This document shows positions 23,906 to 37,380 of a DNA stretch of 64,000 nucleotides, piece by piece. The first letter of the stretch is position 1. The number at the start of each line of letters is the position of its first letter. This stretch comes from Sparassis latifolia (Eukaryota; Basidiomycota; Agaricomycetes; Polyporales; Sparassidaceae). Location: contig CM031560.1 of assembly GCA_018466975.1 (NCBI GenBank), positions 1,302,001 to 1,366,000 on the forward strand, given 5' to 3'. Under the pieces are notes generated by a model. The model was not told the DNA's origin. It saw nothing but the letters and a program-made list of their open reading frames with translations, and made no database searches. Both the position numbers and the translations under genes were made by a program.

Positions 23906-25187
23906 TCAGAAGAATAGATACGTGGTGATGAAGACCCCGAGTGCAATGATGATGACAACTTGCAGTGGGACACCCTCGGGCTGCGCGAGCGTGTCCTCGA
24001 CGTACGTCCCAACCTCCGTCTCGCCGTCGTATGTTGTGCTCGAGTCGTCTGAGAACGGCCTGCGACGTCTGACCTCCGTCGGGCTCGCCGCGATGGCCGT
24101 GGGCACCGTGCTCGGCTCTGGCATGGATGAGATGAGGTTGCGGAGACGCTCGATCTCCGCCTGTGCCTCGTGCAACCTCCCAGCAAGCTCGGCTGTCTGG
24201 TCTGATAAAACAGGAGCTGGAGGGGCAGGCGCGGGGCGTGGCGGAGACGGTGGTGCATGCACGCTGACGTTAATAATCGGCTCTGCGGCCTCCGCCTCGC
24301 CCGCGAGGTGAGAGTCTTCGTGCCATTCTGAATGTAGGGGAGGCTCTGGAGGCGGTGTCGATGGCACTTCCACATGTTCATCGTACTGTTGCTGGGGAGG
24401 GACGTCATCTGCTCCACTGGGGTCTCTTGTGAAATGACCATTGGCGTCAGGGTGCTGACGAACAGTCTCGTAGTGCTTCAGTGAGTGTGAGTGGGATTCG
24501 AGGGACGGCAATGAGAGACACTTACATCATCCGAAACATTCTGAATGTGTGGTTGCTCGTCTTCTTCGGGAACTGCCTGCCCTTCTGGTGGGAGATACAC
24601 TACTCGAATCTTCTGAGAATGAACGTCCTCGGTCGCATCGTTGAACTACATCACATGAATCAGCATGGCAAGGAAGAAGACAATAGAGGATGAACACACC
24701 ATATCCTGCAGGGGCATGGTCTCCTTCTCCGGAGTGATGGTAGTGCTCTGAATCAAGAACTTGTCTTTGCACTTGGCAGCTAGTGGTGGATCCTGCTTCA
24801 TTGCCTGCAACATGACTACACAAGGAAGCATACCGATTAAACATTATTGAATTCAAGGAGAACGGTCCAATCTGCATACCTTGAACTTCCACGGTACCTC
24901 CAGGCTCCACTCTCCCTGAATTCGGGCGTACGCAGTACAACTGGTTAAATGTCCACATCAGCACACCTACCAGCAACGAAAGAGCTCTATGAACCTTTGG
25001 AGCGGTGGTCTTGACCTTGAATGCGACGGGTTGCGCATTGTGGTTTGAGATGGAGAGCGACCGCTTGACATGCTCAGTGAGGGGTCCTGAACAACACCAC
25101 ACCTCAGACAACGTCAGCGAGGATCTGAGCACCGTACGACGCACTGTTGAAGCCGAGAGAGTTGCTCGGGTTGAGCACGACCGACAT
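23906..25187 (-). CDS. SCS2: VAP/SCS2 ER membrane contact protein (MSP domain)
   Basis: VAP proteins tether the ER to other membranes by binding FFAT motifs of lipid-transfer proteins. Six minus-strand exons fit: 25145-25187, 24995-25086, 24880-24940, 24700-24815, 24526-24645 and 23906-24475, giving 333 residues. The MSP domain (about 1-115) starts MSVVLNPSNSLGFNRPLTEH and contains FKVKTTAPKLYCVRPNSGRV, the basic FFAT-binding patch, then KCKDKFLIQSTTITPEK. A long acidic Pro-rich linker follows. A coiled coil (TAELAGRLHEAQAEIERLRN) precedes a C-terminal tail anchor (LQVVIIIALGVFITTYLFF). Domain order and tail anchor match the family, and each splice join restores the MSP consensus. Confidence 0.95.
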
Positions 25188-27196
25188 TTTGCAGAGGAAT
25201 GGAGTGAGGGATGTGATGACAGTGCTGGGCGCTGTTTAGAGCGGAGTTCACCGAGCTTCCTTTGCGCAGGCTGCCTGGCCGAGTGCGCATGCCTTCCTGC
25301 CACGCCCGCCCAGGCTGCTCTTCCGCACAGCTCTTCTCCCTCGGCGAGGTTGCTTGACTCATCCTGACGCATGGAAGTCGCCTGTGTGATGCTCGGAGCT
25401 CTTAATCTCGTTACCGACCATGTACGGCGCGTTCTCTGCCCTCGGAAGAGGTCTGTGCATCTCAGGAATGGAACTCGATTTGACAGGCCACAGGGACATA
25501 CACTCCCAGTGTCTATGTTATTATTACTTGCGTATGTGGCGGTCATAGGCCACAGTTTTACGCGCCATATGTGGTGTACGTTCGTTGGCGATGTGGAAGG
25601 ACGCCGACGTTCGATCTCCTACAGGCGGGAGGATCATCATATGGTGCGTACCTTGTCTTTCAGGATCTTTGTTTACTGGCATGACTGTGGGATGAATCTG
25701 TAATGCCCACGAGCTGCTTCCGATATCTACCCTTACCTGCCTCGGACTTCCCTTCCTCTCCAGAATGCTGCGTTCAGAGACGCATACATCAAAGATGATC
25801 TTCTGAGGGTTGCCTGAAGGGCTTCTGAACAGCCGTCATACTAGCCATCGACGCTCACCAACCACCCGATAGACTCTTGGGCCATTATCCCCCGCCCGCG
25901 CTTGTACCATTCAATGCCAGATAGGATACCCACTACTGATTCGTCAGCAGGCATCGTCGCAGATGGCCTCTTTTCACTGCGGATGCCCGCGGCGTTCTTG
26001 ATTCTCAGATACTGCCCCTCACTACACGATGTCGTTCCTGGCGTTGCTCCAGCGCGAGTTGCGAGCCTGCTGCAGTGTGACCTTCTCGCTACAAATCCGG
26101 CCTAAATCAGACTTAGACGGCCGCATTTTGTGTGTTAGCAAAACCGATATTACGTTCACGACAGGACACTCTGATTTCCCCACAGTGGACAGTTTCTGTA
26201 GCCCTTTGCGCTATGACAAGTAGTCTTGCATGGTGTATCTCCTTTTCTGAATGGCGGACAGTACCATCCATCCCATCTATAAAGGAGATCGTTACGAAAC
26301 ATATTTAGTCGGTCCTTGACTCCTGGACGATCTACTCGTTATTTTCCTCATGTGAACTAGCAAATCTTTGACAGCGATATTCCGCTCATATACGTATATA
26401 TCCGCTCCGATTTCTCTGCAGCTGGCAACGTTGTCCCGCGCGGTCATCTCAGAATACAATATCAGTCATTACACGTATGGCATCCGCATGTACGGCTGCT
26501 ACTCCCCGCCGATATGCAGTAACCCACAGTGGGCTTGGACAAATCGTAAACGAAGTCTGAGATCTTGAAGGACAGTAATTACGACTTTGACTGTCGACGT
26601 CGGTGCTTGTTCTGTGTTGGGGCCCAGTGCTTATTTTTAATTTGTTCTGTATTGCATTCAGGTTACCCACGGTGGCATTCGGGGGTGTTCTTCCGGTATC
26701 ACCACTCACTGTGACGGGGACATCATGTCGAGGCGACGACCCTATCCTTTGTCAGTTATCACGTCGAAGGCACACCTATATCATTTATACATGATGGCGC
26801 CATCCCGCTATACTTGTCGGAGATGAGGCGTCTGATACTGCTCGAAAAATTGAGTGTGTTTCCTGCTCGATCGCTGTCATCCGACTGGACGTCCTCAATG
26901 ACAAAACCATCCATTCCTATCCTAAGTCTATAAGGGACATGTCACTGCCAAGCGGTGGGGTATGATTAAGCGGTGCATACAGCATTTGCTTCGTATCGCA
27001 GCCCTCTCGTTCAATGATACAGAAAAAAGCGCAAACGAGGGATCGACGGGAGGTATCTATGTGCATCATGATGCTCACCTCATAGCATCGTGTCGTACCG
27101 CGAACCATGCGTGCAAATTAATGAATGTAGTGCGTGAGAAGTGCGTGGCAATGCAGATGATCAAGATAAAATAAGTCAGAAAAAAAGTCCGCTCGT
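25188..27196. other. 2 kb intergenic stretch, no gene recognised
   Basis: Between the VAP promoter side and the 3' end of the ABC transporter. Only short ORFs of mixed frames (longest about 110 codons at 25371-25703, no recognised motif). No repeat noticed. Confidence 0.5.
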
Positions 27197-30100
27197 TTAA
27201 GTCTTACTCAGAGCCTGCAATTGCACGTATTCGTAGTAGCCGCCCTTGAGTGTGAGCAGCTGGTCGTGGGTACCTGATTCGCTGACCACTCCATCCTTGA
27301 TGAAGTATCTGCGACAAGATTACGACGTAAAGTCAGACAAAGCGCCTCCGAAAACTTCTCTGAAGCTGCTTACATGCGGTCAGCATTCTGAATCGTTGAC
27401 AGACGATGTGCGATGGCTATGGTCGTGCGACCTCTTGCTGCCTGATCCAAAGCTTCCTGTACAACCTTCTCCGATTTGGAATCGAGGGCAGACGTGGCTT
27501 CATCCAGAAGCAGCACCTTGGGGTTTCGGAGCAGAGCGCGCGCGATCGCGATGCGTTCTGGAGTAACGATCAGACCACTGAAGACAGCGGTCGAATATGG
27601 GAAAGCCTACGTTTCTGTCCACCAGATAGCTGCGAACCCTTACCACCAACCTCGGTATCGAAGCCCCTGAACATATAGGTGAGTCCATCAACTCTCAAAG
27701 CGCCAGCCGTTAACACGTACTGAGGCAACGACTCGATGAAGTCCAAGATATTCGCATTGCGGCAAGCGTCTTCGATCTCCTCCTGTGTGACTTCAGATTC
27801 GGGCTTGGTGGCGCCCAGCAAAATATTGAATCGGATGGTTCCCGCATACAACGTCTACATCTTCTCAGTACGGTTGCCAATGCAGGAAGTCACGCTGCCG
27901 CTCACCGGTTCCTGTGATACCAGAGAAATGTGTTTCCGGTACTCCGACACATTGTACTTGTGGATGGGCTGGTCGTCGAGCTAACGAAAGGATGAGTTAG
28001 GACATGCAGTAAGACAACCATGAGCGTTAACTTACATAGACTTCGCCTGACAGAGGATCATAGAACCGCTCGATGAGTTGAATTCTGGTTTCGAACCGTC
28101 AATGTCATGGACAGTACAGGTATAACCCGGAATACGTACGTGGTACTTTTGCCGCATCCACTGGCACCGACGAGCGCGACGTATGTGCCGGGTTCGACCG
28201 TAATGTTCAGGCCGCGGAGCACGCGCACGCCGGGACGTGAAGGATAGCGGAAATGAACATCCTCGAACCGGATATGACCCTCGACAGTCAAAGGAATTTC
28301 GCCCTCCTTCGACTGCGCATCGATCTCAGGGCGCATGTCCAAGAGCGTAACGATATCGGAGGCAGAACTCTTCGCGGAGGAAACATCAGGGACGAACGAG
28401 AACACGTTTCCGGCCTGGATCGCGCTGAATGTCGAGGCCTGGAACATACAATTTTAGCCTACCGCTGTGGATGTAATAATGGCTGCGCCATCACTTACCA
28501 TAAGACCGACGAAAAACTGGAACGTCGAGTATTCCAACGAGGCCACGAGACGCGAACCATACCAGAAGATCAGCGCAATGACGAAGAAAGACATGGCTTG
28601 CGAAAGCGCGTAGATGGCGTTGGAGTAGATGGCCTTCCGGTTCGAGTTGCGGAGCGGACCCTCCAAACTTTCGCTGTAGAGCCGCAAGCAGTCGGCCTCA
28701 CGTGTCAGAGAAGCGACGGTCCGAATTGCACCTGCTGCCTCGCAAGCAATCTGGGCGGAGTGCTCATGAGCGCGTTTATTTTGCTCATCCTTGAGAACAA
28801 CCACGCGCTAACGATGAAAGACGTTAATATGCAACGTAAGGTGCCTCGCTGAGAATACGCACAAGACGAATGAAGCCAGCAGAGAACAGAATTGGTGTGC
28901 ACGCTTTCAAATAACCCATGAGCTTTTTGTCACACTGGTGCAGCAATCGAACTTACCCAAGCCGACGAGACCCAGTTTCCAGGCGATAGCAAGACCGATA
29001 ATAGTTCCAGTCGCAAGAGTAGCCATTGACTGCACGATACTGAAAAATTGAAACCGAAGTCCCCGGTAAGCGTCGACCAGACAAAGTTGTGAATATTACT
29101 CACGCTCCCAAGGTCACACCGGCCAAACCATTAACCTTCTGAGGATTGTCACTCAGGGTGGATGTGAGTTGACCACTCTGAAAAAGTACTCGTCAGCGCT
29201 GGCACGTCGCAGCACGCATGTTGACTCACATTGTTCTCATCCTTGTCGAAGAACTCAACTGCAAAAACAATCAGCCGAGCGAAAAGTAATATAGAAAAAT
29301 CGTATTCACTGTCTTGTCTGAGAATGGCCCGGAATGTGAGAGTTCGGATTTTGGCTGTCAACTCCGCCGAAGTGGAAGCGAAGAGCAGATTCTGAAATCC
29401 AATGGCAATGGAGGAGAGAATGGCAATGAGGAAAAACCTGCAGGTAGAATGCCGTCAACGATAACTCTACAGAATGGAAATGAAATAATATACCATAACG
29501 AGACGCGATCACCGTCATGGCGACGGTTGGCATTTGTGGTATCAGAGAATGCATTGATACCCTTGGCTGAAAAGAGGAGTGGATATGAGACAGAGACGGA
29601 CTAAGAAGGGAGAAAAAATACCGTAAACAATACCGAACGACGGGTAGGTCGCGCCGTTGGCTATTGTAAAAATCAATTAAACAATGAGCAACACAGGGTG
29701 GAAAATAATCGCACCGACAGCGGCCACAAATCCAAACATGTACTTGGGCCAACTCGCCTTGTTAATCGCACCCAAGCGCTTCATAAGGTAATACATGCTG
29801 TATTGCTTGTCAGTGCGGTCACCGTGTTCCTTCATCCTCTGCTCCATGAGTTCGCTGGCGAGGGAACGACCCGACTTCTCGCGGGCAAGGGGGACTTCTT
29901 CCTGAGCAGCCTTCTCGTAGTCTTCCTCTTCCTCTTCCTCAACGCTTGCGACGGTGTCGCTCGAACCATCATCGCCGCCGTTGCCGCCGCGCTTCTCCTT
30001 GTTGTCGCGAAGCTTCTGGGCCTGCACGAGACGCGCATACGGTCCATTTTCGTCCTGCAGTAGTTCGTTGTGGGTGCCCGACTCGAGCACAAGGCCGTCA

Positions 30101-32274
30101 CCCATGACATATATACGGTCCGCATCCTTGATCGTCGACAAGCGGTGGGCAATGGTGATGGTCGTGCGGCCCGCAGCGGCTTTGTCGAGCGCGTTCTGCA
30201 CGATGCCTTCGCTCTGGGTGTCAAGCGCACTGGTGGCCTCGTCGAGCAGGAGGATCTTGGGGTCGGACACAACAGCGCGCGCGATGGCGATACGCTGCTT
30301 CTGGCCGCCGGACAACAGGAAACCGCGCTCACCAACCATAGTCTCGTAACCCAACGGCAGCTTGGAGATAAACCCGTCCGCATTCGCCGTGACACACGCC
30401 TCCTTGACGAGCGCCATCTTCACCTCGTCCGACGCATCCTCATGCTCTGTGCCGATCAGCCCATGCGCAACGTTCCCAAAGATAGTCGTCGCGAACAGCG
30501 TCGGCTCCTGCGAGACGAGGCCGATCTGCGAACGCAGCCACTTGACGTTCAGATCCCGCAGGCTACGACCGTCCAGGCGCACACTGCCCGACAGCGGGTC
30601 GTAGAACCGCTCCACGAGCGAGATCACCGTCGACTTGCCCGAACCGGATGCGCCTACCAGCGCCGTCGTCTTCCCCGCCGGGAACTGGATCGTGAGGTCC
30701 TTGACGATCCGCACCTCCGGCCGCGAAGGGTAGTTGAACTTGACGTTCTCGAACGTGATCTCCCCCGCGCACTTCTCTGGCTTCAGTCCGCTTTCGTCCT
30801 GCGAGTCGATCGGCGGCACCCGGTCGATCGTCTCGTACAACTTCGCCGCTGCACCCATCCCGTGCGTAATCGCTGCATGGAACGGTCAATGGGTAGACCG
30901 AGGGATACAGGTGCAACATACCTTGCATCTCCGGCGCAAGCAGCGCCAGAGAGAACGAGCCGATGAGAATGGCCAGGATCACGTTGACGACTTGTCCTGC
31001 CGTGCCCTCACCCCTGTCGATCAGTGTCGTGCCGAAATCGAATGCTACAACCAGTCAATATCACCAACGCACTCGGGGAAAAATCACAGACTCACCGAGG
31101 GCGTAACCGCCGTAAACCACAAAGAAGAACACTGCAAGACCGCAGCCGTGGAAGACCGCCGCCTTCATGTCCACGCGCCGCGAGAGCAGGATGTGGGAGT
31201 TGTACCGATCCGAGAGCACCTCCTGCGTGCCGAACGCCTGAGCCGTGCGCACCGTCGAAAACACCTCTTCCGCAAGAGTGCCACCGTCCGCGACGTACGC
31301 GAGCGAGAGCCTGCACCGAAATTCCGTCAATATAATCGATCCACGACGGGAACGGACCGTACGCACTTCATGTACCTCGACACAAACTTGTTCATCACCC
31401 CGCCCGTCACAGCGATGCATGGAAGCATCGACGACAGCGCGAGCGCGAGCCGCCACGAGCGCACGTACGCGAGCACGAATCCCGTCACGAACGACGCAAA
31501 GAAGCTCACGCAGATCGCGACCTTCTCCGAGATGCCTTGCTGCACCAGGTGCGTGTCCGTCTGGATGCGCGTCGCCACCTCTCCCGCCCCGACGTGGTCG
31601 AAGAACGCGATGTCCTGCCGCAGGATCGCCTTCAGGTACCGCTCCCGAATCCGCTTCGCGTTCACCTCTCCCGTGTACACCCATACCAACATGTACACGT
31701 ACGTGCACACGAACATCCCGAGTCCGATGTACACCAGGTACGACGCATCCTTTGCCGCCGTCGTCCTGAAGTGGTTCTCCGCCGCCGTCAGGGCGCCCGG
31801 GTCGGTCAGCGTTCCCGCCTTGGACTCCTGCACCGTCGAGCCGAAGGTGACAAACGCTTGCACCAGGTTCCCGAACAGGAGGGACATGAGCGGCTGCGGT
31901 GCGGGGACGACGCTGTGAGCGATCAGGGACAAAACGATATGTATGTCGGACTCGCCTGTGCAGCACCTGCAGCCGCCGCGGCAATCACGCCGATAACGTT
32001 GAACGTCAACTCGGTCCTGGTAGAGAATCTGCATCGAATGAGACGGTGCCCGTAACGATGGCAGAACATGGGGCACTCACCGGAAAAGCGAAACAAAAGA
32101 GACTGGCTGGATAACCTGTGACTGCGGTGCATTGGCGGACTCGGGGGGTTCCTCAGGCTGTTCCTTGGAGGACGACTCTGTTGAGGGTACGACCTGGAGC
32201 TGGCTTTCGGAGATCGCATCGCCTTTCTCCTTGCGAGAGAAGAAACCTCGCTTCTTGGAGGGTTGGTCGGCCAT
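27197..32274 (-). CDS. Full-size ABCB (MDR-type) transporter
   Basis: A pump with two membrane and two nucleotide-binding domains, related to fungal Pmd1 and P-glycoprotein; exports hydrophobic compounds or peptides across the plasma membrane. ATG at 32274 ([12 protein letters not shown]), stop at 27197. First exons: 32081-32274, 31956-32028 and 31367-31893, with exon 4 from 31310. NBD1 has [46 protein letters not shown] and [12 protein letters not shown]. An acidic linker ([20 protein letters not shown]) follows. NBD2 has [33 protein letters not shown] and QLSGGQK, and the C-terminus ends [12 protein letters not shown]. Intron 2 needs a GC donor (CAG then GCGAGT at 31955). The whole 5' end is duplicated at 43.5-44.9 kb. 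Substrate unknown. Confidence 0.93.
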
Positions 32275-32353
32275 GACGGTGGAGGGCCTGGGTGGAGAGG
32301 GAGGGACGTGGTGAGAACGAAAGCTGTAGAGCGCCTGAGAGTGGCGTGCGGAG

Positions 32354-32370
32354 TGCCTCTTATATCTCGG
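32354..32370 (-). promoter_or_regulatory. TATA-like element of ABC transporter
   Basis: On the minus strand GAGATATAAGAGGC lies about 85 bases upstream of the ATG at 32274. The same element survives in the duplicated copy near 44720. Conservation through duplication does not itself prove function. Confidence 0.45.
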
Positions 32371-34873
32371 AGAAGGTGACGCGGACAGACGGCACGACTC
32401 ATCTTCCACCTCACGACGACGGGGCGGGTAATTTATTTCGCTCCTCTTCTGGCCTTCCGCCCGGTCTGTGCGCTAGGTGAGCTCCCTGTGCGATGTTTTT
32501 TGCAATATTTGAATCGATTTCTTGAGCTGCGACGCACGACTCGAAAATACGGTGTTCGGATGGATTGGCCGCTGACGCATCTGGCTTACATCTGCCTCGA
32601 TCGCTCGATCTGGTCCCGAGGCTATCTCAGAGCCCCTGGCCGAGCTTCCCGCGCATACTCCCACTGTGCTCGACGGCGTCCCCCGTCTCCATGCCTCCGG
32701 CCAAGTCGGACGTCGTCACTCTGACTCGACTCGTCCTCTGACGTCTCCCGCCTCCGCGGCCTGACTCTCCCCGCAGCATCCTTGGCGTGCGCTCCACCAG
32801 CCTCCGATGATGTCCCAGCGCTCTCGACCCACGCGTCCACCTGCGTCCAGCTTGGACGTCGACTGTGATCGACTTGCACGGCTGGCGCACAGCTGTTTGA
32901 CTCGCGTCCGGTGAGTGTCTCCGCGTTCTCCTGCTTCTGCACACTGGCCATCCCCACCACCGACTCTCGCGCGTCGACCTCCGCGGTGCGACAACAGCAA
33001 GCCCGGGCGTCTCTCCACTCGCAGGATCTCAGCAAGAGGCCGTGCCAGCGTTGCTCCACGGCGAGAACGTTCAGCGGACGCGCAAAAGTGACGAAGGAAT
33101 TTCGTCCTCGAGCATCGTTCCTCCCACCGACTCTCCCAGCCCATCGACATGAGAAGCTCCCCGGCGGACGCTCGCCGCTTCCTCCCCGCGGTAATACTTC
33201 CACATCGCGTGCTCTCAGCAAGAAGCAGCACGACGGCTGACAGTGCGGCACGTGTCGGACCACCGGACGCATAGAAGAACCAAGACTCCGCCCTCCACTT
33301 TGACGACATCGCGCTTCCCCCAGCACGCGTTCGACCCTCGCCCCAACTGTACGAGATCTCCGGTGCGGGAGGCTCGTCCCCGGTCTGAGCTCTACCCGCA
33401 GAGCCATCGCGCGCGCCCCTACATCTCACCGACAGGCGGCTCTGCACGATACGCGCGGAGAACGATGGGACGCGTCCACGAGACGAGACGGACCGCGTCC
33501 GCCGCCTTCAGCGTGGATCGACCTCCTCGCACATGACGGCCGCCGCGTTCGGTGTGGAGACCACGACTCGCGCGGTCCGCGGTCCGCAGCCCGGTGAGAA
33601 AGCTATTTGGGGCTGGCTGCGCGTGGAACAATACGCCCACGCGGACGCGGAGGCCGTCTCGCAGAGTGAACGAGCCCTCACGCGCACGTCGTGAAGGGCA
33701 TTGCGACCGGTGGACTTGCGGCGTGGACGGCGTATGCGAGCGCAAATGACCTCTGCGCATCGCGAAGGTGTGCGTCCTGTCGCACGTTCGTACGTAGACA
33801 CCGCGCGGACACGAAAAAATATATATTTCCTCAACTCTACTACACGCGCATCCCTCGCGCGAGCGACGACACATCGCGCCACGTAGCACCTCGACTGCCT
33901 GCTCTCGCCATCGCTATTCGGACGAACGCCACACGGCCTGCACGATCGACTCGGCGTCTCGAGACGCGCCCGTCAACGAAAACCGCCGCGTTCAGGCGCG
34001 TAGCGAACTGGGGTAGAGCACGCGTGTCCGGGCGTTGAGATATCTACCGCAGAGGGTACGCACACAGAAACCTCCTCCACCACCTCCGCGACAGCGCTCC
34101 TCCGCATCACGCAGCAGCGCGCCCGTGCCAATCCCCCAAGATCGCAAGACACGCGCCGGCGCGAGGATCACGAGCGCGACATCCTCGACATCACACGCGC
34201 TCTCTCGTCAAATTCGCGCCGACGCCGTAAAATCTACGCCGATCTACGTACTCTCACTCTGCGAGCGCTCCGCCGCATCACGGAACGGGCTACGCAACGT
34301 CGACCTCTCAGCGGGCAGAACAGAGACGGGGTCTACAGCCCGGATCTATACCACCAGTAGCGCCCCGCGCCACATCCAGCCGCGCGACAAAGCATACCGG
34401 CCCGACGTAGACTCACGCACGACGCCGAGTGCTGCGAGGTTCACGTCGGCAGCACGACACCTAGCAGAGTGTCAGCATCGCGCCGCACCAGAGAACGCGT
34501 CGCAGCATCTCATCTGTGACGCTCTAGCCGCGTTCTGCACAACGCTGGCGTCGACGTCGAAACCTGGGCCCTACTCGGAAGACGTCAGCCTCCGCAGTGT
34601 CGGGGAATACGTAACGGGCTCACCCGCGCTGTCCAAAGCATTCTCGTAGCGATCTGGGGTCGATTCCGACGTTGCGCGCCATTCGCGTGGCGGGCAAGGT
34701 GCATCACCATCCAGAAGAGCAAGAAAACCGCGCAATACTCACCTGCAAACTCGGACATCGAAGAGCGACACGCACGCGCGCCGAGGAGCCCACGAGTGGA
34801 GGGATAAGGGAGGCGGAACGACGCTGCTGGTGAGCAAACCCGGGAGAAGCTGGAGCTCTGCAGCCCAACCCCC

Positions 34874-34887
34874 GGCTTTTTATACCG
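34874..34887 (-). promoter_or_regulatory. TATA box-like element in CpG-rich region
   Basis: Minus strand reads CGGTATAAAAAGCC, a good TATA match, 116 bases upstream of an ATG at 34758 that is followed by an exon-like 16 bases and a GTGAGT donor. It suggests an unrecognised transcript on the minus strand. Confidence 0.35.
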
Positions 34888-35077
34888 CGTTGCGTCCCAG
34901 TCCCTACCCCAATTCCGCCAGCTCCCTCGCCTGGAATCGGCCACCGGTCCCCTCGCATCCGTATCCAGGGTCTGACGGGCCAGGAGTTCCAAGTCAGAAG
35001 CCAGGGGGAAGACGTGAAACGGAAGAAGTGCGCGAATACGTACGTGCGCTTCGCTTCGTGATCGTATCTGCGTGCAT

Positions 35078-35096
35078 CGTCGTCGTCGTCGTCGTC
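35078..35096. repeat. (CGT)n microsatellite
   Basis: Six tandem CGT units. Short and uninterrupted; likely variable between strains. Confidence 0.8.
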
Positions 35097-36400
35097 TCAT
35101 CCCCGGAGGCGTCCTTCTGCGTGCTGCATGCCCCGTTTCCGAAGCATGCAGAAATCTGCAGAATCGAACGGCGGATGCGATGGCCGCGACACGGAGAGGG
35201 AGTTCACCCGCATGCAGCCAGCTTGACCTCTAGAAGGCACACGGGCAGCTGCTCGGACAAGTCCTGGATAATGCAGAACGGCATGCCGTTGCATCGTTCA
35301 GGTTCGCCGTAATGAATTTGCGCCGCGCACGGACCTTCGCAACGCGATCAGACGTTTAGTGTCACGGATAATACGCGAATAAACACCGCACGTACGTACG
35401 TTCCATCCATACGGAAATTGCATTGCGTGCTCTTCTGTCCTCCGGTGCTCTCCTCGCAAATGCAAACTCGCCGAGGCATGGCACGTCGTTGCACGAGCTG
35501 CAGCGAGCAGCTCGCTGTGCCCCACCCGCAAGAGGATTCACCGCGGGCATTCTGCCTTGAGAGAACGCGACGACGAGATGACATCTGCAACGAACGGGAA
35601 AAATTAGCGCGGCGTTTGCGATCGCATGGGCCCGCCCCGTGTACCTCCAGCAGCTTCTCACCGATCGCGAGATCTGCCCGCCGCGCTTCTCGCACCACCG
35701 CCGTGCTCTGCTTAGCGACGCAGAGAGATAGAACGAGCCAGCCGCAGCTCCAGAGTCCAGAGCGGAGGCTGTTGTCGTCAGAAAAAATATTTTGTCGCGC
35801 GCTTCGCTCCACCCCGGAATTGGTGACTTGCGGCAATTTATTCGGGTAGATGTGAGTAAAAGAATTAGAATAATGTCCGTACCTGCTTGTGCCTGTGACG
35901 GTCGAGGACTCGCCTACAGATGAGATACACGATCCCGAGAGACGAGGAGAGATCGTCGGATGAAGTCATTTTGATCGCGCGACCTTGAGCATTCAAACAG
36001 CCACAGCCACAGCCAGAAGACTCGACCGCTAGAGGATCGGTGAGGGCTCCACTACAGCGGTTGCGAGTGCCGGTGCATGAGCCAGAGTGATCGGTTCGAC
36101 GACATAAGAAAGCACCCAGTCGAGGGAACGAGCAAGACTTCGATCGCTGTGCAAAAACCACAGCCAGCACAGAATCCAGAAACTCGGCTTCCGCGAGTGT
36201 TGCCAGACAATTTGTGAACGAGAGGCATACTTGTAAGCACTGAGAAATAAACGACGCGAGAGGCCTGCAGACAAGAGCAGCTCAACGGACGGCGAGACGC
36301 AGAGAAGAATTGAAGTTGAACGTACTTGCGCAGAGACTTGCCAAATGTGGCTGAACGCCACAACTCGGTTTCGTCTGACATGTCTTGAACTTCGATGTCT

Positions 36401-37374
36401 GCCTCGATCCGAGCGTCCGGTCCCTCTCACTCCGAGGCCTTGCGTTGTGCTTGAGCGCTGAGCTCTGTCCCTCTCGCTATCGTTCTCGAATGAGCTTCAA
36501 GTCGATACAACATGTTTCTACTTTACTCTTGCAAGTTCCCGCGGCCGCTCGAACCGAAGTACCGAAGTACTCAAGATCGCTGCAGATATCTAGCGTCCAG
36601 ATGCTCTGCTTGCTCTCGACCTATCCCGTATCCTCTGTCCATTTATCCCACCGCTCTCTTGTCTCGCATATTCAGATCCATCCGTACATGCTATCTTGGC
36701 GGCGGCGGGGCCCATCCACCAAGCCACTATGTTGCTTGCTCTCCCTCTTTGTTCACACTCATTCAGCATCATCTGCCCGAAATGCTTCTGCCTTTGGTAG
36801 CCAGATTTATCTGCACTCGCATACGACTTACATCTCACTGGTCGAGTTTGCCAATCAACTACATCTTTCTAGCTTGCCGCTGCGCGACATGACTGATCCG
36901 GTAATCTGGGTATGTAGTGGATACTCTTATGCTCTGGCCTCCGAAACAGGTGAGTGTAAGGACTGTAGATACAATTAGTTACAATGAGCTCTGTAGTACA
37001 TTAGTGCTTCGACTACATCTGTAGCTGTAGAGATAGCAGAAGTACTTACCTATGCTTCTGGTTTACTGACTAACCAGGCTTATAGTGATGATGTGCCAAC
37101 CTCCCGGTCTGGATCATTCCCGACCGAGAGTTCCGTTCATGTGTGAGTATGTCAATACCGATCAGAGAGGATTCCACTGAATCATATCTAATCAGTATTC
37201 ACACCGACGGTGTCAACAAAACACACCGGGTCACAGATTGTGACCTCTCAGAAAATATGTAAGTGATGAAAATTTTGATTTAAAAATCGTGAGAAATATC
37301 CAGTGACTATGGGCAAATGCTGTGAGCAAATTTTCACACGACTTCATCAAGAGTTGAAACATTGATGCCGGAGA
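36401..37374. other. Stretch before first MITE, no gene recognised
   Basis: A plus-strand ORF at 36385-36978 is open for 197 codons and overlaps a second frame at 36512-36892. Neither has a recognised domain, and the overlap of frames argues for chance. Confidence 0.4.
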
Positions 37375-37380
37375 TTGAGT

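Larger units (their letters stand above)
32640..36400. other. CpG-rich region with no recognised gene
   Basis: The sequence changes abruptly to a CpG-rich, Arg/Ser/Ala-coding texture after the transporter promoter. Many overlapping ORFs are open on both strands (for example 32622-33407 minus, 34035-34649 plus, 35348-35836 minus) and none shows a known domain. A few spots look like real gene starts on the minus strand. One is a TATA element at 34874-34887 with ATG at 34758 and a GTGAGT donor after 16 coding bases. The others are a start at 36381 (MSDETELWRSATFGKSLR, then a GTACGT donor) and one near 35970 (MTSSDDLSSSLGIVYLICRR, then GTACGG). I could not extend any into a convincing protein. 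A (CGT)6 run lies at 35078-35096. Confidence 0.5.

Noticed and set aside
30070..31918. Long plus-strand ORFs of 298 and 394 codons
   Set aside because: They lie antisense to conserved transporter exons and have no domain of their own; they are shadows of GC-rich coding sequence.
36385..36978. Plus-strand ORF of 197 codons
   Set aside because: Overlaps another open frame, lacks any recognisable domain and sits in repeat-rich DNA.
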